Shown here: positions 38,226-46,658 of the stretch, piece after piece | How the letters are laid out: each line of letters starts with the position of its first letter | How positions within the stretch are numbered: position 1 is the stretch's first letter | DNA from: Dulcicalothrix desertica PCC 7102 | GTDB taxonomy: Bacteria > Cyanobacteriota > Cyanobacteriia > Cyanobacteriales > Nostocaceae | Reading direction: 5' to 3' | NCBI RefSeq assembly: GCF_003991905.1 | Contig: NZ_RSCL01000022.1 | Location: forward strand, 50,227 to 114,226 | DNA length: 64,000 bases | Made by a program: the position numbers and the translations under genes | Notes under the pieces: model-generated | Told to the model about the DNA's origin: nothing | Databases searched by the model: none | The model's input: the letters and a program-made list of their open reading frames with translations, nothing else

Positions 38226-38609
38226 CTAAACATCCTCCTTAAGCTGAAAGTTGGCAAACTTCTGTAGGAGCTTTTGTTCCTCAGATGTGGCTTTGCGAAT
38301 ACGCTCCATCATGTAAGAAGCACTATTTTTATTAATTCCTAATTCTTTGGCTAATTGACGAACACTAATACCGTCTGGCGAATTATGTATCATGCGAATA
38401 GCCAACTGCCATTTCTCCATACTTATATGAGTTTTGTGAAAGAGTGTACCGACAGTAACGCTGTATGAAGTATAACAACTATTACAGTGATATCTTCGCT
38501 CTTTTTTGTAAGGTGTGGCATTATTTGATTCACAGTAAGGGCACTGTGGCTGTGCTTCCCAGCGGATTTTTTCTAGAAAACTAAGATACTTGTCGTTATT
38601 TTGTCTCAT
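38226..38609 (-). CDS. Orphan zinc-ribbon/HTH protein related to IS1595 transposase N-terminus
   Basis: The protein is 127 aa from ATG 38609 (MRQNNDKYLSFLEKIRWEAQ). The zinc ribbon has CPYCES and YHCNSC 20 residues apart, followed by SYSVTVGTLFHKTHISMEKW and a helix-turn-helix (ISVRQLAKELGINKNSASYMMERI). This is the N-terminal half of IS1595-family transposases; the DDE domain is absent and the ORF ends cleanly. Similar free-standing proteins occur in other cyanobacteria, so it may be a domesticated DNA-binding protein or a truncated IS. It lies 540 bp from the small gene at 39180. Confidence 0.75.
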   Translation of the reverse strand: MRQNNDKYLSFLEKIRWEAQPQCPYCESNNATPYKKERRYHCNSCYTSYSVTVGTLFHKTHISMEKWQLAIRMIHNSPDGISVRQLAKELGINKNSASYMMERIRKATSEEQKLLQKFANFQLKEDV

Positions 38610-38636
38610 CTTAAAGCTCAGAACACTGAGCTTCAA

Positions 38637-39179
38637 GATTCGTCAAAATTTTAACCTAATGGCAAGGCTTGCATGTGACAGTCGTTATGAAGTATAAGCC
38701 TTACTACTCTACATTTGTTTTGGAAAGTAACTTACATAACACATAAATACGTATGTTGCAGATTGTCTTTATTAGCTGCTAAGTAATGTATTTCTTAAGA
38801 ACACAAGCTAGAAAGCTTATAAAAATTCTTCAAAATCGCTTGTGTTTATAAGCATTTGTAGCGAGTGACAGGCTCCGCGTGTGAGCTTGCTACGCTTTTT
38901 AGCTCTTCTAAGTAGTAGTTCATCATCAGTAAGCCACTGTCCCAGTTAACGGTAGTGACTTGTCAAAAAGAAACTATTAGTATGACATCTTAATAAGGAA
39001 TATAACCAATAGTAAAAAATTGGTTATAAACGCTTAGTAATTTTGCATAAGTCTCTATTAATGTGATAAACGAATTTCATAAAAATAAATATTTATATTA
39101 ATTGCGTAGGCTAGTCAGTTTTCGGATTGTTTCTTGTTTTTTTAAATCTTACTAAAAATTTTATTGAAACTAAGTAGAT
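38637..39179. other. Gene-free interval upstream of the small basic protein
   Basis: About 540 bp of low GC. An imperfect inverted segment lies at about 38860-38910 (gcgagtgacaggctccgcgtgtgagcttgctacgc). No GGCGCC occurs here. No gene, IS end or array was recognised. Confidence 0.6.
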
Positions 39180-39530
39180 ATGGTACGAAAAGATTTTCTA
39201 ACTCAATTTATTGACACCTTAGAAGGAATTCGTTCAAGATTAATAAACTTGCGCTCTTCGCAGGTACAACAAACAGTCGCGTATTTAAAATTGGCAATAG
39301 ATAGTCTTAAAGCTTATGAAGCTAGTAATGAACAATTTATACCAAAGCCTCCTCCAAAAAACATTACCAATAATTCAAAAAGAGAATTTTACCAAAAATC
39401 AAATTTAAGTTCGCAATCGATTTCACATATAAAAGATGGTTCTATATGGGTGAGCGAACACTATAGGAATGGGGTATTGGTATCAGGTCATTGGAGAAAA
39501 AGGTCTTTGAAGCGTAAGAAAAAATTCTAA
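39180..39530 (+). CDS. Small basic protein with HYRNGVLVSGHWR tail
   Basis: The protein is 116 aa. A helical N-terminus (DTLEGIRSRLINLRSSQVQQTVAYLKLAIDSLKAY) is followed by a Pro/Ser linker and the tail WVSEHYRNGVLVSGHWRKRSLKRKKKF. A HxRNGxxVxGHWR motif with a strongly basic end is seen in other cyanobacterial small proteins of unknown role. Convergent with the CHAT gene at 22 bp. Possibly an accessory part of the same island; no function is assigned. Confidence 0.65.
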   Translation: MVRKDFLTQFIDTLEGIRSRLINLRSSQVQQTVAYLKLAIDSLKAYEASNEQFIPKPPPKNITNNSKREFYQKSNLSSQSISHIKDGSIWVSEHYRNGVLVSGHWRKRSLKRKKKF

Positions 39531-39552
39531 ATATTTTTCAAAATATTTAAAA

Positions 39553-41352
39553 TTAAGTGTACTTATTTAAGTTGTCTATCAACATATCAATGAAATAGCT
39601 TATCACATTGAATACATTTTTGTTAGATGCAAAATCTTTCAGAGCGATATCTCTCAACTTATTTAAAGCATCAATATATAGTTGATTAGGAAACTCGCTT
39701 AAATCATCATAAAAATAGTCTATTTCTTTGGCTCGCCAAGTCTGAAATGCTTCCAGAAGCCAATATAAACAATTATACAAGTTTAGATGATATTGAAACT
39801 TTGCCTCGTCCTTAGCTTCTTGGGTTCGATAACTTTTCAAATGTTGTGCTTTTAGCGTTTTCTTGACTAAAGTTTCAGCTAATTCCCACCGTATATTATC
39901 ATCTTGCAGCCATTTTTCAGCTGGTTTAAGAAATTGAGTAGTTTGAATGAATGATTCAACTGTATCTATTGCACTACTAAATTCTTTAGATAGTTCTTCA
40001 GAAGTAGCAGAATCTCGCTGATTCGCTAAATACTTATGAACTATTTTTTTTATTTGGTCTGGTTCTGACTCTGATGACTTCTCAAAAAGTTGTCCACCTT
40101 CATTGTCTCTCCAGCGTAAATAAAGAACTGGACGATACCACTGATTGGTTTCAAAACCTATTGCTTCATAACCGTCACTAACTGCGGTAGCAAGAGAGTT
40201 TTTTTGTCCTAATGAGCGGTAAAATTGTTCTGTAAAAGCTTCTGCTACAGATACTTCAATTAAATATTGCATTGCTACTACTGCGGGTATTTGACGACTG
40301 ATCAAGTTTTGGGCAATACCATTAAAATTTGAATCACCAGCAAGTGCCATGCCTGATTTACAGGCGCTAAGTACTAACAAGAGTATACCTTGTTGACTTT
40401 TATAATTAAAACTATGTTTCTGTATTAAATCGCCGAACTTAGTAGCACTCACGTAATCTGCTGTACCCTCATCGCTTTCAAAAAGCAAATATCCTTGAGG
40501 GCTACTTAAATCGGAATTACAGTATTTACATTTGCTCACTTTTACTCCAGAATTAATTTTTCTACATAGCTGGTTTGTACAAGCTCTTCCATACATCCCA
40601 TGTCCATCAAAATGAATTATGTGAGGAATTTTTTTATTTTTATTTTCAGTCAGATATGTTCGAAATTCATTAAATTTATTGATTTTACGTTTAGAAAGGG
40701 AAACAAATTTTTGTCGTTGAGCTTTAGCTATTCCTTTACGTATTGCCTCTTGCTCACTACTAGGAAATTGCTTTAAATCATTATTAGAGTCGAAAGCTCT
40801 TGAAGAAACTAGAAGAATATTAAGCTTCTCTACTGGTGGTAAATTTGGTTGGACAGCATCATAAGCTATATATCTTGAGAAAGTAAAATTACGTTGTGCT
40901 AGAAATTGTTGACCGTCATGCACTAATTCCCAAGGATAATAAGTTAAATCAGATGGGTTTTCACTTCTATAAGTAAATTGTATGTGAACCTTACTATGCT
41001 TATTATCAGCTAAAGTAATAACACTATTTAATATTGACTTAATTTGACTATTAGGTGGAAAAAGGGCTTGAAACAGATTATTTCCAATAAGAACTAATAA
41101 GTTAGGATTAAAAGCATTTTTTTCCTCTTTGATTAATTTATTTATTATCATCCAATTTATTTCTTCCTGGTGAAATTTATCAACAGAAAAATTAACAATA
41201 TCTAACGTCTTAATTATGGTGTTAAGTCGGCTAATGCCATTATCAAAAAAAGGCAAATTTGATTTAATTTCTCCCTCACCTGCACTAGAATCAGCAGAAA
41301 TCTTGAAGTTAAGTTCATCTATGGCAGATAGAGACAACTTTAACAGTTCCAC
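39553..41352 (-). CDS. CHAT-domain caspase-like protease, putative defence effector
   Basis: The protein is 599 aa. Residues about 1-165 are a mixed N-terminal domain (LTYYPWELVHDGQQFLAQRN before the core). The CHAT peptidase spans about 165-425. The catalytic His region is HIIHFDGHG (H247, D249, H251) and the nucleophile is LVLSACKSGMA (Cys331). Between them a four-Cys ribbon (C258, C263, C275, C278) is inserted. SRQIPAVVAMQYLIEVSVAEAF and WYRPVLYLRW complete the caspase fold. Residues 430-599 are an all-helical extension with no recognised family. It is 29 bp downstream of the trypco2 gene, forming a probable two-gene operon. In the conflict-system literature CHAT proteases act as effectors; that role is inferred here. 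Confidence 0.9.
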   Translation of the reverse strand: MELLKLSLSAIDELNFKISADSSAGEGEIKSNLPFFDNGISRLNTIIKTLDIVNFSVDKFHQEEINWMIINKLIKEEKNAFNPNLLVLIGNNLFQALFPPNSQIKSILNSVITLADNKHSKVHIQFTYRSENPSDLTYYPWELVHDGQQFLAQRNFTFSRYIAYDAVQPNLPPVEKLNILLVSSRAFDSNNDLKQFPSSEQEAIRKGIAKAQRQKFVSLSKRKINKFNEFRTYLTENKNKKIPHIIHFDGHGMYGRACTNQLCRKINSGVKVSKCKYCNSDLSSPQGYLLFESDEGTADYVSATKFGDLIQKHSFNYKSQQGILLLVLSACKSGMALAGDSNFNGIAQNLISRQIPAVVAMQYLIEVSVAEAFTEQFYRSLGQKNSLATAVSDGYEAIGFETNQWYRPVLYLRWRDNEGGQLFEKSSESEPDQIKKIVHKYLANQRDSATSEELSKEFSSAIDTVESFIQTTQFLKPAEKWLQDDNIRWELAETLVKKTLKAQHLKSYRTQEAKDEAKFQYHLNLYNCLYWLLEAFQTWRAKEIDYFYDDLSEFPNQLYIDALNKLRDIALKDFASNKNVFNVISYFIDMLIDNLNKYT

Positions 41353-41380
41353 CTATATACTTCCTTAATTTCAAACCTTA

Positions 41381-41764
41381 CTAGTATTCATCTACTATGT
41401 TTTTTTCACTACCTTTTGTAAGAGCTTCTACACTAGTTTCCAAAAATTGCTTCCACTGTTCTGGATTATGCTTTTGATAGATACTAAGCAGTTGTTCTTT
41501 TTTCAAAAGAGGAGAAAGTGTTACTTTCACCTTTTGCACATCGTCTCTGCTACCTCCCCCACTTAGTTCTCCCCCACCAAATTGCAAAACATTAATTTTT
41601 ACCCCACCTTTTGCTTCTTTTTTCACTGTTACCTGTAGCTCTAACTCAATAGAGTCTACACTAAGGAAAGGAGTGTTGCTTTTATCACTTGGGTAAGTAG
41701 AAAGTAGTTCTTGCTTAACCTGCTCTATCAGTTCTGCTAATTCTACGCGGTTTTCTTCTGGCAT
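41381..41764 (-). CDS. Trypco2 (trypsin-co-occurring domain 2) protein
   Basis: The protein is 127 aa. VELAELIEQVKQELLSTY at the start and VDSIELELQVTVKKEAKGGVKINVLQFGGGELSGG, with QKVKVTLSPLL, match the trypco2 pattern (EL-I--LR-EL ... V--IELEL-VTV----- GGVK--V...). The C-terminal third (KKEQLLSIYQKHNPEQWKQFLETS) is an unusual helical extension. Trypco2 domains are known to travel with trypsin-like or CHAT peptidases and NTPases in bacterial conflict systems. Here it precedes a CHAT gene by 29 bp and is probably a regulator or sensor for it (inference). Confidence 0.82.
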   Translation of the reverse strand: MPEENRVELAELIEQVKQELLSTYPSDKSNTPFLSVDSIELELQVTVKKEAKGGVKINVLQFGGGELSGGGSRDDVQKVKVTLSPLLKKEQLLSIYQKHNPEQWKQFLETSVEALTKGSEKNIVDEY

Positions 41765-42007
41765 TGGGGCATCCTTTGAATCAACTTCTACAATATGACA
41801 GCTTGCCTAATCCGAGAATATAGGGCTGATAGAATAATATTTTATACTAAAATTTCTGAAAATACGATTACCCGCCAATGATTCAGGAACTGCCAGATGT
41901 TGGCGGTAAAGCTTTGTGCGTAGATAAATTATAAATTAACCGAAGCGTACTCTCATTAGCAGGCGCCGTTTCCCAGTGGTTGGGAAGCGTGGAGGATTTA
42001 CCAGAAA
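41765..42007. other. Divergent interval with a broken fragment
   Basis: Shared upstream region of trypco2 and the hsdR fragment. A frame just before hsdR (about 41944-42055) reads GAVSQWLGSVEDLPEIVRLLLR and ends, which may be debris of a fused neighbour or of the missing hsdR N-terminus. A GGCGCC lies at about 41963, ending the motif-free stretch. Confidence 0.5.
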
Positions 42008-43177
42008 TTGTACGGTTACTTTTACGAGATGAAAACGAAAAATGTGAAGTTATGTAACGTTAACCTGTTTCCAGTTGATAATTTTGGACATCAGGAATTA
42101 ATCGAAAAGCGTAAAGCCTACGCTAATAACAAAAACGTCTATTCTTTACTACTACAATATGCGGCGGGCTTTGGCAAATCCAATATCATTGGCTGGACAG
42201 CGCTTCAACTCAAAGACCTACGACGCCACGGTGAATACGTCTATGACAAAATCATGATTGTGGTAGACCGCTTGCAACTCCGCAGCCAAATTGATTCAAA
42301 AATGCTCAACATGAATATCGATAACCGCATGTATGTTGAGGCAAATAATAAAAAAACGTTTCAAAATGCCCTCAAATCTGATACCCGTTTGGTTATCGTC
42401 AACCTGCAAAAGTTCGGCGCCGTCCGAGAAATGCTCGATGCAGACACCCTGCAAAAATTAGCCCAACTCCGCATTGTTTTCTTAATCGACGAAATTCACC
42501 GCTCCAATAGTGGCGACCAACACGAAGAAATGGTCAACATTTTTGATGAACTCCAAACCCCCTTCGATGAACAAACCCAATACAACCAAACCCGCACTAA
42601 GAAAAACCTGATAGTTGGTTTTACCGCAACCCCCGACAACCACACTCTCGCGCGCTTTGGAGAATTTAGTGGTTACGCGGAAAGTGAAAAGCTTTGGGTT
42701 CCCTTCGACTCTTACACGATGAAGGAAGCTATCGAAGACGGATTTATTCTCAATCCTCTAAAAAACATTGTCCCAGTTGCCTCCAAAATGCTGTTTGATA
42801 TTCCTAGCAATACATTAGAAGGTTTTTCAGAACCCAATTACAAAGACGTAGATAAAAAAGATATTTACGAAAACCGTGACCGTATTGATGCCATTGCCCA
42901 ATATATTGCCGACTTGCTGGTAAAAGACGTTTATCGACAAATTCGAGGTACGGGTAAAGCTATGCTAGCGGTATATTCGATTAAAGCAGCAATCGCTTAC
43001 AAACAAGCAGTTACCCAACATTTCAACGAACTTGTCAAACAGCCCAAATATGCTAAATATGCCGAGGCGCCTATTCATATAGTTTATTCTAGTAACCAAG
43101 ACCAACAAGGTGCCGCAGGGTTAAATAATGGACTAACTGAGGAAAAGCCTCCACCCAACCTACAATTCTTTAAGTAA
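42008..43177 (+). pseudogene. Type I restriction subunit HsdR, fragment
   Basis: 389 codons of the translocase core are present. Walker A region YAAGFGKSNIIGW, IVVDRLQLRSQID, RLVIVNLQKF, DEAD-type IDEIHRSNSGDQHEEM, VGFTATPDNH and a following linker into ...IHIVYSSNQDQQG. The N-terminal nuclease domain and the second RecA domain and C-terminal part are absent. The last codons (NGLTEEKPPPNLQFFK) are repeat sequence, and the frame stops inside ctttaagtaagtgcc, an element end. With hsdM broken and hsdS missing, the system is dead. Confidence 0.88.
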
Positions 43178-43443
43178 GTGCCGTTCACCACTATAGGTGC
43201 ATATTTTTAAATTATTCGCTTTTTCTATTCAGTAATTTAGTATATATTTATACATTTAAGTAAGTAAAATAACTGTGGATGGTGATATGGCGCCACTCAA
43301 AGTTAATTATAATTTCGGTCATGTTACCAATAGTTTATATAATTATGGTAAAGCTTAATATTCTTCAACGTATTTGTACCAGTAGGCAACGAAGCATTGC
43401 TGACTGCATGATAGTGTTTAGTTCAGCAAGAATACATACATAA
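43178..43443. other. Interval after the hsdR break
   Basis: Starts with the outer-end sequence of the inverted-repeat element (aagtaagtgccgttcaccacta), then low-GC sequence with a GGCGCC at about 43290. No gene. Confidence 0.6.
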
Positions 43444-44292
43444 ATGTTTACGTGTAATCCAACTGATTTCAATTCACGCATCAATATAAATAAACTTGAA
43501 AAGCTAGGTCGATTTGGTTGGTATAGAAATCTTGTTGGTTATTATAAGAAACAAACGCAAAGAAATGATATGCTTGACTTGGAAGCGAATGATATAAATG
43601 TGTTTGCTTCAAGTGTTGATATTCCCAAGGCAATTTCTACCGTTAATAGTCAAGCAGTGTGGTGCGGGTTAAATTTACAACCACACTTGATATCGTCGAT
43701 TCTATTGCACGCAAAATCAACTCTATGTGTTGACCCAAAGTTGGATGGAATTGCATTTTACTCCCACCAATATGAAACAGTCAGTAAAAAACAAATATAT
43801 CGTGGACTTGTTACAAATACTCACAAGTGTGATTCAATATCCGCAATTGCGTACAATAGAATTTCGCTTCGACTAGCAACTAAATTTCTAGGTTATAAAC
43901 CAACTAAAATCACATCGCATCTAACGTGGAGCTTTCCTACATCACCCACTGATAGCAACGTAAATCGTGATTATGCACCCACTAACTGGCACTATGATGT
44001 CGTTGGTTGTGAATCGTTGACACTCAATTTTTATATTACTGATGTTAGAGGTAACAATTCAGGACCGCACGAATATATCGAAAAAAGTCACGGGAACTAT
44101 ACGCCACAAACACTGTTATTCTCAAATAATATTATTACTGCCGACAAAATTGAAAAATATTTCAGTTCAAGCAATAAAATAATGCTTTTTGGCAATGCAG
44201 GGTTTGGATTTATTGAAAATCCTACTTGTATTCATCGTGTGAAACCCCCAACCACAAGTAGTAGATTAATTCTACAAATAAGATATAGCTAG
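43444..44292 (+). CDS. Phytanoyl-CoA dioxygenase-like Fe(II)/2OG oxygenase
   Basis: The protein is 282 aa. The metal motif HxD is seen in PTNWHYDVVGCESL (His-Tyr-Asp), and the distal His/Arg in ENPTCIHRVKPPTTSSRLILQIRYS. SLTLNFYITDVRGNNSGPHEYIEKSHG is the typical jelly-roll strand that follows. This supports a PhyH-like fold using 2-oxoglutarate, with the substrate unknown; halogenase/hydroxylase roles in secondary metabolism are common but no such cluster is present. It lies alone. Confidence 0.75.
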   Translation: MFTCNPTDFNSRININKLEKLGRFGWYRNLVGYYKKQTQRNDMLDLEANDINVFASSVDIPKAISTVNSQAVWCGLNLQPHLISSILLHAKSTLCVDPKLDGIAFYSHQYETVSKKQIYRGLVTNTHKCDSISAIAYNRISLRLATKFLGYKPTKITSHLTWSFPTSPTDSNVNRDYAPTNWHYDVVGCESLTLNFYITDVRGNNSGPHEYIEKSHGNYTPQTLLFSNNIITADKIEKYFSSSNKIMLFGNAGFGFIENPTCIHRVKPPTTSSRLILQIRYS

Positions 44293-44471
44293 CTATATTA
44301 TTGACTAAATGCAGAAACAAGCAGGCGCCTACTTTATTATCTGACTATAAAGGCGCCTGCGATTAACTTAATATAAAGTAAAAGACTAATTAAAACGATT
44401 AATTAACTCTTCGCTCCTATAATTGCAGCAGTAAACGGGTATATTCCTCAGTGGGTAGAGCTAAAATTTAA

Positions 44472-45116
44472 CTAGAGCATTTCAGGAAGTTGTTGCATGT
44501 TGTTAAAGACTATTTTGGCGCCATTAAGAGCAAGAGCGGCGCCATCGTTATATTGAGCGTAGCCAAACACTGTCATTCCTGCTGCACATGCTGCTTGTAC
44601 ACCTGTTGCAGAGTCTTCAATTACAAGACAATTTTCTGGATTTGTATTCATTTGCTGGGCTGCATAGAGATACAAATCGGGAAAAGGTTTGGGACGTTCG
44701 ACATCATAGCAACTATATAACTTTCCTTGAAAGTTATGCAAAAGGTCGGTTAATGTTAAAACCATTTGAATATGGCGATGACTACTGTTTGATGCAACAC
44801 ATTTTGGTAATGTTATTTGCTTTAAAACTTCGGTAATTCCTGGAACTGGCTGTAGTTCTTTCTGCAATGCGGCAATTTCTCGTTCTTTACAAAGTTCAAT
44901 AAAGTTTTTGGGCAGTGGTCTACCGTAGGATTCTTTTATAATTTCTAGACAGGTGGCAAGTGACTTTCCAATAAATTGCTGCATCACTTCTTCATAGGTA
45001 ATCTTAAATCCTGCCTCGTTTAATACTTCAGCAAAAATACGATTCACGATTGGTTCGCTATCGACTAACACTCCATCGCAATCAAAAATAATTAGATCAA
45101 AGCGGTTTAAGTCCAT
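44472..45116 (-). CDS. HAD-superfamily phosphatase (beta-phosphoglucomutase/YfdR-like)
   Basis: The protein is 214 aa. FDLIIFDCDGVLVDSEPI carries the nucleophilic Asp and acid Asp. CVASNSSHRHIQ is motif II, PKPFPDLYLYAA the Lys of motif III and CLVIEDSATGVQAACAAGM motif IV. The cap (residues about 17-85) is the small alpha-helical type. Typical substrates are sugar phosphates or 2-deoxyglucose-6-P; no specific one can be named. It is separated by 31 bp from the Dus gene on the same strand. Confidence 0.9.
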   Translation of the reverse strand: MDLNRFDLIIFDCDGVLVDSEPIVNRIFAEVLNEAGFKITYEEVMQQFIGKSLATCLEIIKESYGRPLPKNFIELCKEREIAALQKELQPVPGITEVLKQITLPKCVASNSSHRHIQMVLTLTDLLHNFQGKLYSCYDVERPKPFPDLYLYAAQQMNTNPENCLVIEDSATGVQAACAAGMTVFGYAQYNDGAALALNGAKIVFNNMQQLPEML

Positions 45117-45147
45117 ACTCTTGCCTTAAATCCCGTATTTTACCAAA

Positions 45148-46167
45148 TTACAGTCCTAAGTACGGCGCCAGGGCTAGAGTTTTTGTACTATCGCTAAGGA
45201 GAACGCTATCACAGAGGTTAAATAGTTCTAGCTCGGTAGAAGTTTTTCGCATCAACCGCAGGAAATGCCCTTCAGCATCAACCAAGAGGGCTATATAATT
45301 AAGGAACATTTTGAGGTAGCCTAGACGCGATTGTACTGGAAAGTTATCTTTACTAGGGGTTTGCCATAAACGTTCGATATAATTGCGTACCTCTACTAAA
45401 GGAACGGGTGTAATTGGTTCAGACCGTAAAGCTTGCCGAATTTGATTAAAAATCCAAGGATTCCCTATTGCCCAGCGTCCTACCATTACACCTGCTGCTC
45501 CCGTATTTTCAAGCACTTCGAGGGCAGTCGTTGCAGAGTGAATATTACCATTAGCAAGCACTGGACAATCGACCCGTTTAACCGCATCGGCAATCAAATC
45601 ATATTTTACTACCCCGTGGTACATGTCTTTTACTGTGCGACCGTGCAAACTTAGTAAATCTATGTTGTGGCGATTGATTATATCTAATATTTCGTAAAAT
45701 GTATCTGTATTTTCAAAGCCGACGCGCATTTTGACAGTCAAAGGTTTATCTTGTACTGCTTGCCGCAGTTCTGCCAAAATTTTATCTACTTTTTCTGGTT
45801 CTCGCAGTAATCCACCCCCAACATTTTTGCGATAGATTCTAGGCGCCGGACATCCCATATTTAAATCAACTCCAGCTATATTATAGGTGCATAGTTCCTT
45901 TGCTGTTCTTACTAAGTCTGGAATGCTTTCGCCAATCATTTGAGCAAAAACAGGGCGCCCTGTATCGTTTTCGGTGATTGAAGATAAAATGGTACGATTG
46001 AGGCGTGAGGTTTCATTGACGCGGAAATATTGGGTAAAGAAGTAATCAGGACTGCCGTATTGAGCAATGACCTTCATAAACCAGAGGTTTGTGACATCTT
46101 GCATAGGAGCAAGAGCGGTGAGGGGTAGGTTTTTCTGGAGTGTTTGGGGAAGCAGTACCTGGGACAT
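45148..46167 (-). CDS. dus: tRNA-dihydrouridine synthase
   Basis: The protein is 339 aa, a TIM barrel. LTALAPMQDVTNLWF is the FMN-binding start, DLNMGCPAPRIYRKNVGGGLL carries the catalytic Cys, TVKMRVGF the phosphate site, LSLHGRTVKDMYHG the conserved His and LANGNIHSATTALEVLENTGAAGVMVGRWAIGNPWIF the C-terminal flavin strand. It reduces a uridine to dihydrouridine in tRNA D-loops with FMN and NADPH. The subfamily is close to the bacterial DusB/DusC type; subtype is uncertain. Confidence 0.93.
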   Translation of the reverse strand: MSQVLLPQTLQKNLPLTALAPMQDVTNLWFMKVIAQYGSPDYFFTQYFRVNETSRLNRTILSSITENDTGRPVFAQMIGESIPDLVRTAKELCTYNIAGVDLNMGCPAPRIYRKNVGGGLLREPEKVDKILAELRQAVQDKPLTVKMRVGFENTDTFYEILDIINRHNIDLLSLHGRTVKDMYHGVVKYDLIADAVKRVDCPVLANGNIHSATTALEVLENTGAAGVMVGRWAIGNPWIFNQIRQALRSEPITPVPLVEVRNYIERLWQTPSKDNFPVQSRLGYLKMFLNYIALLVDAEGHFLRLMRKTSTELELFNLCDSVLLSDSTKTLALAPYLGL

Positions 46168-46228
46168 AGAGATGAACAGCGATTAAAGCATTACTCTATC
46201 AAAAAAATGTGCAAATTTTTTTTCCGGA

Positions 46229-46518
46229 TGGGTCTATGACAGTTTTGTGCCATTTACTGGTAACTCTTCGTGCCAGTAAAGTGGTCGCTTTGGTTCTTTT
46301 ATCTACTTGCTTGCTGTTTTACTCTGAAAGTGTCAGTAAAAACAATGGCGGCTCAAACATCAAGTTCTAAAGCTGAAAAGTAATTATACAGATGTTTGAG
46401 TTGCTATTTACACTCATCTGAAAAAAATTAAGAACGCCCGTTAATAGAGGTTATTATGCAACACTTTTTGAAGTCTGTGGCGACGATGATTGCTGTTTGT
46501 GCTATTACATCGGTGCGT
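46229..46518 (+). pseudogene. Duplicated upstream region and leader of the beta-barrel gene, truncated
   Basis: This 290 bp matches 49364-49578 over most positions, including gtctatgacagttttgtgcc, tgccagtaaagtgg and the leader ATG 46456 (MQHFLKSVATMIAVCAITSV). The leader copy then runs into a gttacgttac run and stops; the mature part is missing. It places the promoter region of the barrel gene in front of the RTX gene. Confidence 0.82.
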
Positions 46519-46658
46519 TACGTTACGTTACAAGTTTTATCACTAAGTTCAAATTTTTCGTAGCGTTATGCACCCTAGGTTTTATGTTTCGGTTGTGTAA
46601 GTTTTATTCTGCACAAAGATGTTTGTTTTTGAAAAGTAATTAAATTGGAGAAAAAATA

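Noticed and set aside
41944..42058. Short frame (GAVSQWLGSVEDLPEIV...) before hsdR
   Set aside because: No start, ends in a stop and no family recognised; left as debris in the interval note.
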